Assembly (NCBI GenBank): GCA_964571815.1
Contig: CAZNDN010000167.1
Location: 1-7,899 of the forward strand
Direction of reading: 5' to 3'
Length of the DNA stretch: 7,899 nucleotides
Origin: CAZNDN01 sp964571815
GTDB taxonomy: Bacteria; Fibrobacterota; Chitinivibrionia; Chitinivibrionales; WJKA01
Both the position numbers and the translations under genes were made by a program. How positions within the stretch are numbered: the stretch's first letter is position 1; each line of letters starts with the position of its first letter. Positions 6,465 to 7,899 of the stretch are shown in pieces. Under the pieces are notes generated by a model that saw only the letters and a list, made by a program, of their open reading frames with translations, had not been told where the DNA came from and did not search any database.

Positions 6465-7559
6465 TCAGCTTTTCAAATCGAATTCCACGTTTGCCGTGCC
6501 CGGAGGAATACTCTCCAGTTTCGCTTTGCCGCTGCCGTCGACCGTGCCCTCACGCACTTCGCCGGTAGCCAAACGAGCGGTGTATTTCTTGTCGGCAATT
6601 GCCGCTCCGGAATCATCCTTCAACTCGATCTCGGCATAATCCTTGTAATAGAGCAGACCTGAGCGTCCGGCAAGTTCCCCGATCCGCACCATGCAGAAGA
6701 AAAACGGATTGGAATAGCCGCCGCTTGAAGATTTCCGGTCACACATCGCCAGCATCTTTTCGTCGACCTCAAGGGTCCACTGTTGCTCGACTCTGTTGCC
6801 CGACACCGGGGCCTCGAATGTTTCCAGGAGGTGGTCGGCATAGTTGGAATCGCGGACAAATACCTGTATGATTGCCTGTTCATCAGCTTCAACGCCGACG
6901 GTCTCGACCGTTATTGTAACTGTATCGCCTGCTTCTGCCTCGCTCCTGTCCCACTGAGCGTTGACAATTGCGCGAAGCGTGATCTCGTAGGCTCCCTCGG
7001 CAACTCCGGTGCGCTTTATCCGTCCGCCCAGCACGCCGGCAACGGCGCTGTTGTCGGGTGCTTTGAGCGAATAACGGAGCCCCGTAACCGGTTTGCCGCC
7101 CTTATCCACAAACCGCACATCGAGAAAGTGGTTTTCCCGCTCCGCGGACCGCGGGTCGCTGCCGGCAATCGAGGCCGAAGCGATTGCGCCGGCCGCGGCC
7201 GCGCCCTGTCCCGCGCCGGGTGCTCCCCCGCCACCGCCTCCCGCGCCTCCGCCACCGGTTTCACCGATAAGCACGGTCATGCAGCCTGCAATGATGCTGT
7301 CGGGCGGGCCGGTACACAGGGCCATATCACCCATGCGTGCGGCGGGCATACCGCCGATAAGTACCCCCATGCTTCCTTTCATGACAGGACCGCCTACATG
7401 CGGGATTGGAGCCGGACCGGCGGGCGTGACCATGGGACATACGTGCATGTCGCCCATGCGTGCAGCGGGCATGCCGCCGATAAGCACGGTCGGACAGCCG
7501 ACCGTAATTGTCCCGCCATGAACAGTTGTATCGCCGATTCGCGCCGCCGGCTGCCCCAT
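6465..7559 (-). CDS. PAAR-repeat spike-tip protein with C-terminal beta-domain extension
   Basis: PAAR proteins form the zinc-stabilised cone that caps the VgrG-type spike of T6SS and related contractile injection systems, and they carry cargo as C-terminal extensions. Residues 1-99 hold three literal Pro-Ala-Ala-Arg motifs (4-7, 31-34, 72-75) and an exact repeat VLIGGMPAARMGDM (25-38 and 66-79). H14, H39, H54 and C82 fit the family's three-His/one-Cys zinc set. Residues 100-132 are a Gly/Ala-rich linker. About 143-225 and 225-308 look like Ig-like beta domains. Residues 309-364 (ELKDDSGAAIADKKY, then GTVDGSGKAKLESIPPG) resemble the small beta domain found at the tails of many VgrG and PAAR proteins. 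I chose the ATG at 7559 (364 residues) over an in-frame TTG at 7565. A CGGAG lies 7 bases before the ATG but only 1 base before the TTG. The stop is separated by one base from the next gene, so the two are probably co-translated. No toxin active site is visible in the tail, which is more likely a cargo or spike adaptor. Confidence 0.93.
   Translation of the reverse strand: MGQPAARIGDTTVHGGTITVGCPTVLIGGMPAARMGDMHVCPMVTPAGPAPIPHVGGPVMKGSMGVLIGGMPAARMGDMALCTGPPDSIIAGCMTVLIGETGGGGAGGGGGGAPGAGQGAAAAGAIASASIAGSDPRSAERENHFLDVRFVDKGGKPVTGLRYSLKAPDNSAVAGVLGGRIKRTGVAEGAYEITLRAIVNAQWDRSEAEAGDTVTITVETVGVEADEQAIIQVFVRDSNYADHLLETFEAPVSGNRVEQQWTLEVDEKMLAMCDRKSSSGGYSNPFFFCMVRIGELAGRSGLLYYKDYAEIELKDDSGAAIADKKYTARLATGEVREGTVDGSGKAKLESIPPGTANVEFDLKS
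7164..7265 (-). other. Gly/Ala-rich low-complexity linker coding segment
   Basis: This stretch encodes residues 99-132 of the PAAR protein, mostly Gly, Ala and Ser. It separates the compact PAAR cone from the C-terminal beta domains and is probably a flexible tether. The GC-rich DNA also opens a proline-rich frame on the opposite strand, which is an artefact. Confidence 0.8.
7323..7487 (-). repeat. Internal duplication in the PAAR domain
   Basis: Two 42-base copies (7446-7487 and 7323-7364) encode the same 14 residues, VLIGGMPAARMGDM. They differ at 5 positions, all synonymous. The protein repeat reflects the pseudo-threefold symmetry of the PAAR cone. Silent-only differences indicate purifying selection on the peptide rather than a recent DNA duplication. 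Confidence 0.85.
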
Positions 7560-7566
7560 GCTCAAA

Positions 7567-7571
7567 CTCCG
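7567..7571 (-). promoter_or_regulatory. Ribosome binding site of the PAAR gene
   Basis: CGGAG on the minus strand lies 7 bases before the ATG at 7559. This spacing decides the start, because the alternative TTG codon at 7565 almost touches the motif. Confidence 0.6.
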
Positions 7572-7687
7572 CTGGAAATCTCGGTTGCTCTGTGCCGCTC
7601 AAAGATACATGTCTCCACGTTCTCGTCGAAAAGATATAACGTGCACAACTACCGGGGACGAAGCATCCTATCGGGCAGCAGCCTAAC

Positions 7688-7702
7688 ACCGGCGGCGCCG
7701 GT
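7688..7702. repeat. GC-rich hairpin upstream of the PAAR gene
   Basis: ACCGGC (7688-7693) and GCCGGT (7697-7702) form a perfect 6-bp stem with a GGC loop. No T-run follows on the minus strand. It lies about 130 bases before the PAAR start and might be a factor-dependent termination or processing structure. Confidence 0.35.
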
Positions 7703-7794
7703 TCATCGAAGTCCCCCGGATCGCAGGCTGGTTTCCGGGGCCGGGAATCACCAACCGCCACGGCCGGCTGCGCGCGCTCGTCCGGTTCCTTCCA

Positions 7795-7813
7795 TCCCGA
7801 CGCTGAGTCGGGA
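7795..7813. repeat. Perfect 7-bp hairpin upstream of the PAAR gene
   Basis: TCCCGAC (7795-7801) and GTCGGGA (7807-7813) pair perfectly around a 5-base loop. There is no T-run on either side, so it is not a textbook terminator. It could be an intergenic palindromic element or an mRNA structure downstream of a gene ending near the right edge. Confidence 0.5.
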
Positions 7814-7899
7814 CAGTGCTTTGCGATGTGCTCCACGACATCCAGCCGGCGATGATGGCCGATCAGCACCACGGTTTTCATCCTGCCCCACAGTCGAAG

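Larger units (their letters stand above)
7566..7881 (-). other. Uncertain open frame upstream of the PAAR gene
   Basis: An ATG at 7881 opens a frame beginning MKTVVLIGHHRRLDVVEHIA. A TGA in another frame (7878-7880) overlaps this ATG in the ATGA manner of coupled genes. For about 72 codons base use looks coding-like: G/C is high at positions 1 and 3 and lower at position 2. Further on the peptide becomes Cys- and Arg-rich (GCCPIGCFVPGSCA) and runs without a stop deep into the PAAR gene, to 7327. A 238-base overlap with a solid PAAR gene is implausible. It may be a degraded or frameshifted gene, the 3' end of an upstream gene cut by the window edge, or chance. No family is recognised, and no convincing sigma-70 promoter was found between it and the PAAR gene. 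Confidence 0.3.

Noticed and set aside
7093..7521. Plus-strand proline-rich frame opposite the PAAR gene
   Set aside because: Its proline runs are the complement of the Gly-rich linker codons in the PAAR gene.
7557..7565. TTG at 7565 as the PAAR start
   Set aside because: The ribosome binding site would sit only 1 base away, whereas the ATG two codons later has proper spacing.

Overview
The window reads as an accessory cargo locus of a Gram-negative bacterium with moderately high GC content. The phylum cannot be named from this sequence. Four clearly supported genes lie head-to-tail on the minus strand, so transcription runs from the right edge to the left. The first gene encodes a PAAR-repeat spike-tip protein, the cone that caps the spike of type VI secretion systems (T6SS) and related contractile injection systems. 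It carries a Gly/Ala-rich linker and several beta-rich tail domains. One base after its stop begins a 1106-residue protein. That protein joins an OmpA-type peptidoglycan-binding domain, a peptidoglycan-binding-1-like (PGBD) insertion, a long beta-rich middle and a metzincin-like zinc metallopeptidase site. It has no N-terminal signal peptide. The pair looks like a delivery tip plus its envelope-targeted protease cargo.

Two genes follow, encoding beta-propeller proteins of the PQQ/BamB-like type with nearly equal length (413 and about 415 residues) and an alignable C-terminal half. The first lacks a signal peptide and the second begins with a hydrophobic leader. They look like diverged paralogues in two compartments. 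Candidate roles are immunity proteins or accessory partners of the protease; this is inference from position only.

Layout from right to left: 7560-7899, upstream region with an uncertain open frame and two GC-rich hairpins; 6465-7559, PAAR protein; 3143-6463, OmpA/PGBD/metallopeptidase protein; 1875-3116, cytoplasmic-type propeller; 1682-1874, gap with two short hairpins; 434-1681, exported propeller; 1-433, no convincing gene, with an imperfect direct-repeat pair and a small inverted repeat near the left edge that may belong to the end of an insertion sequence lying outside the window.

No structural injection-system gene (sheath, tube, VgrG, ClpV), no tRNA or rRNA, and no CRISPR array is present. 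Whether the delivery machine is a T6SS or an extracellular contractile injection system cannot be decided here.
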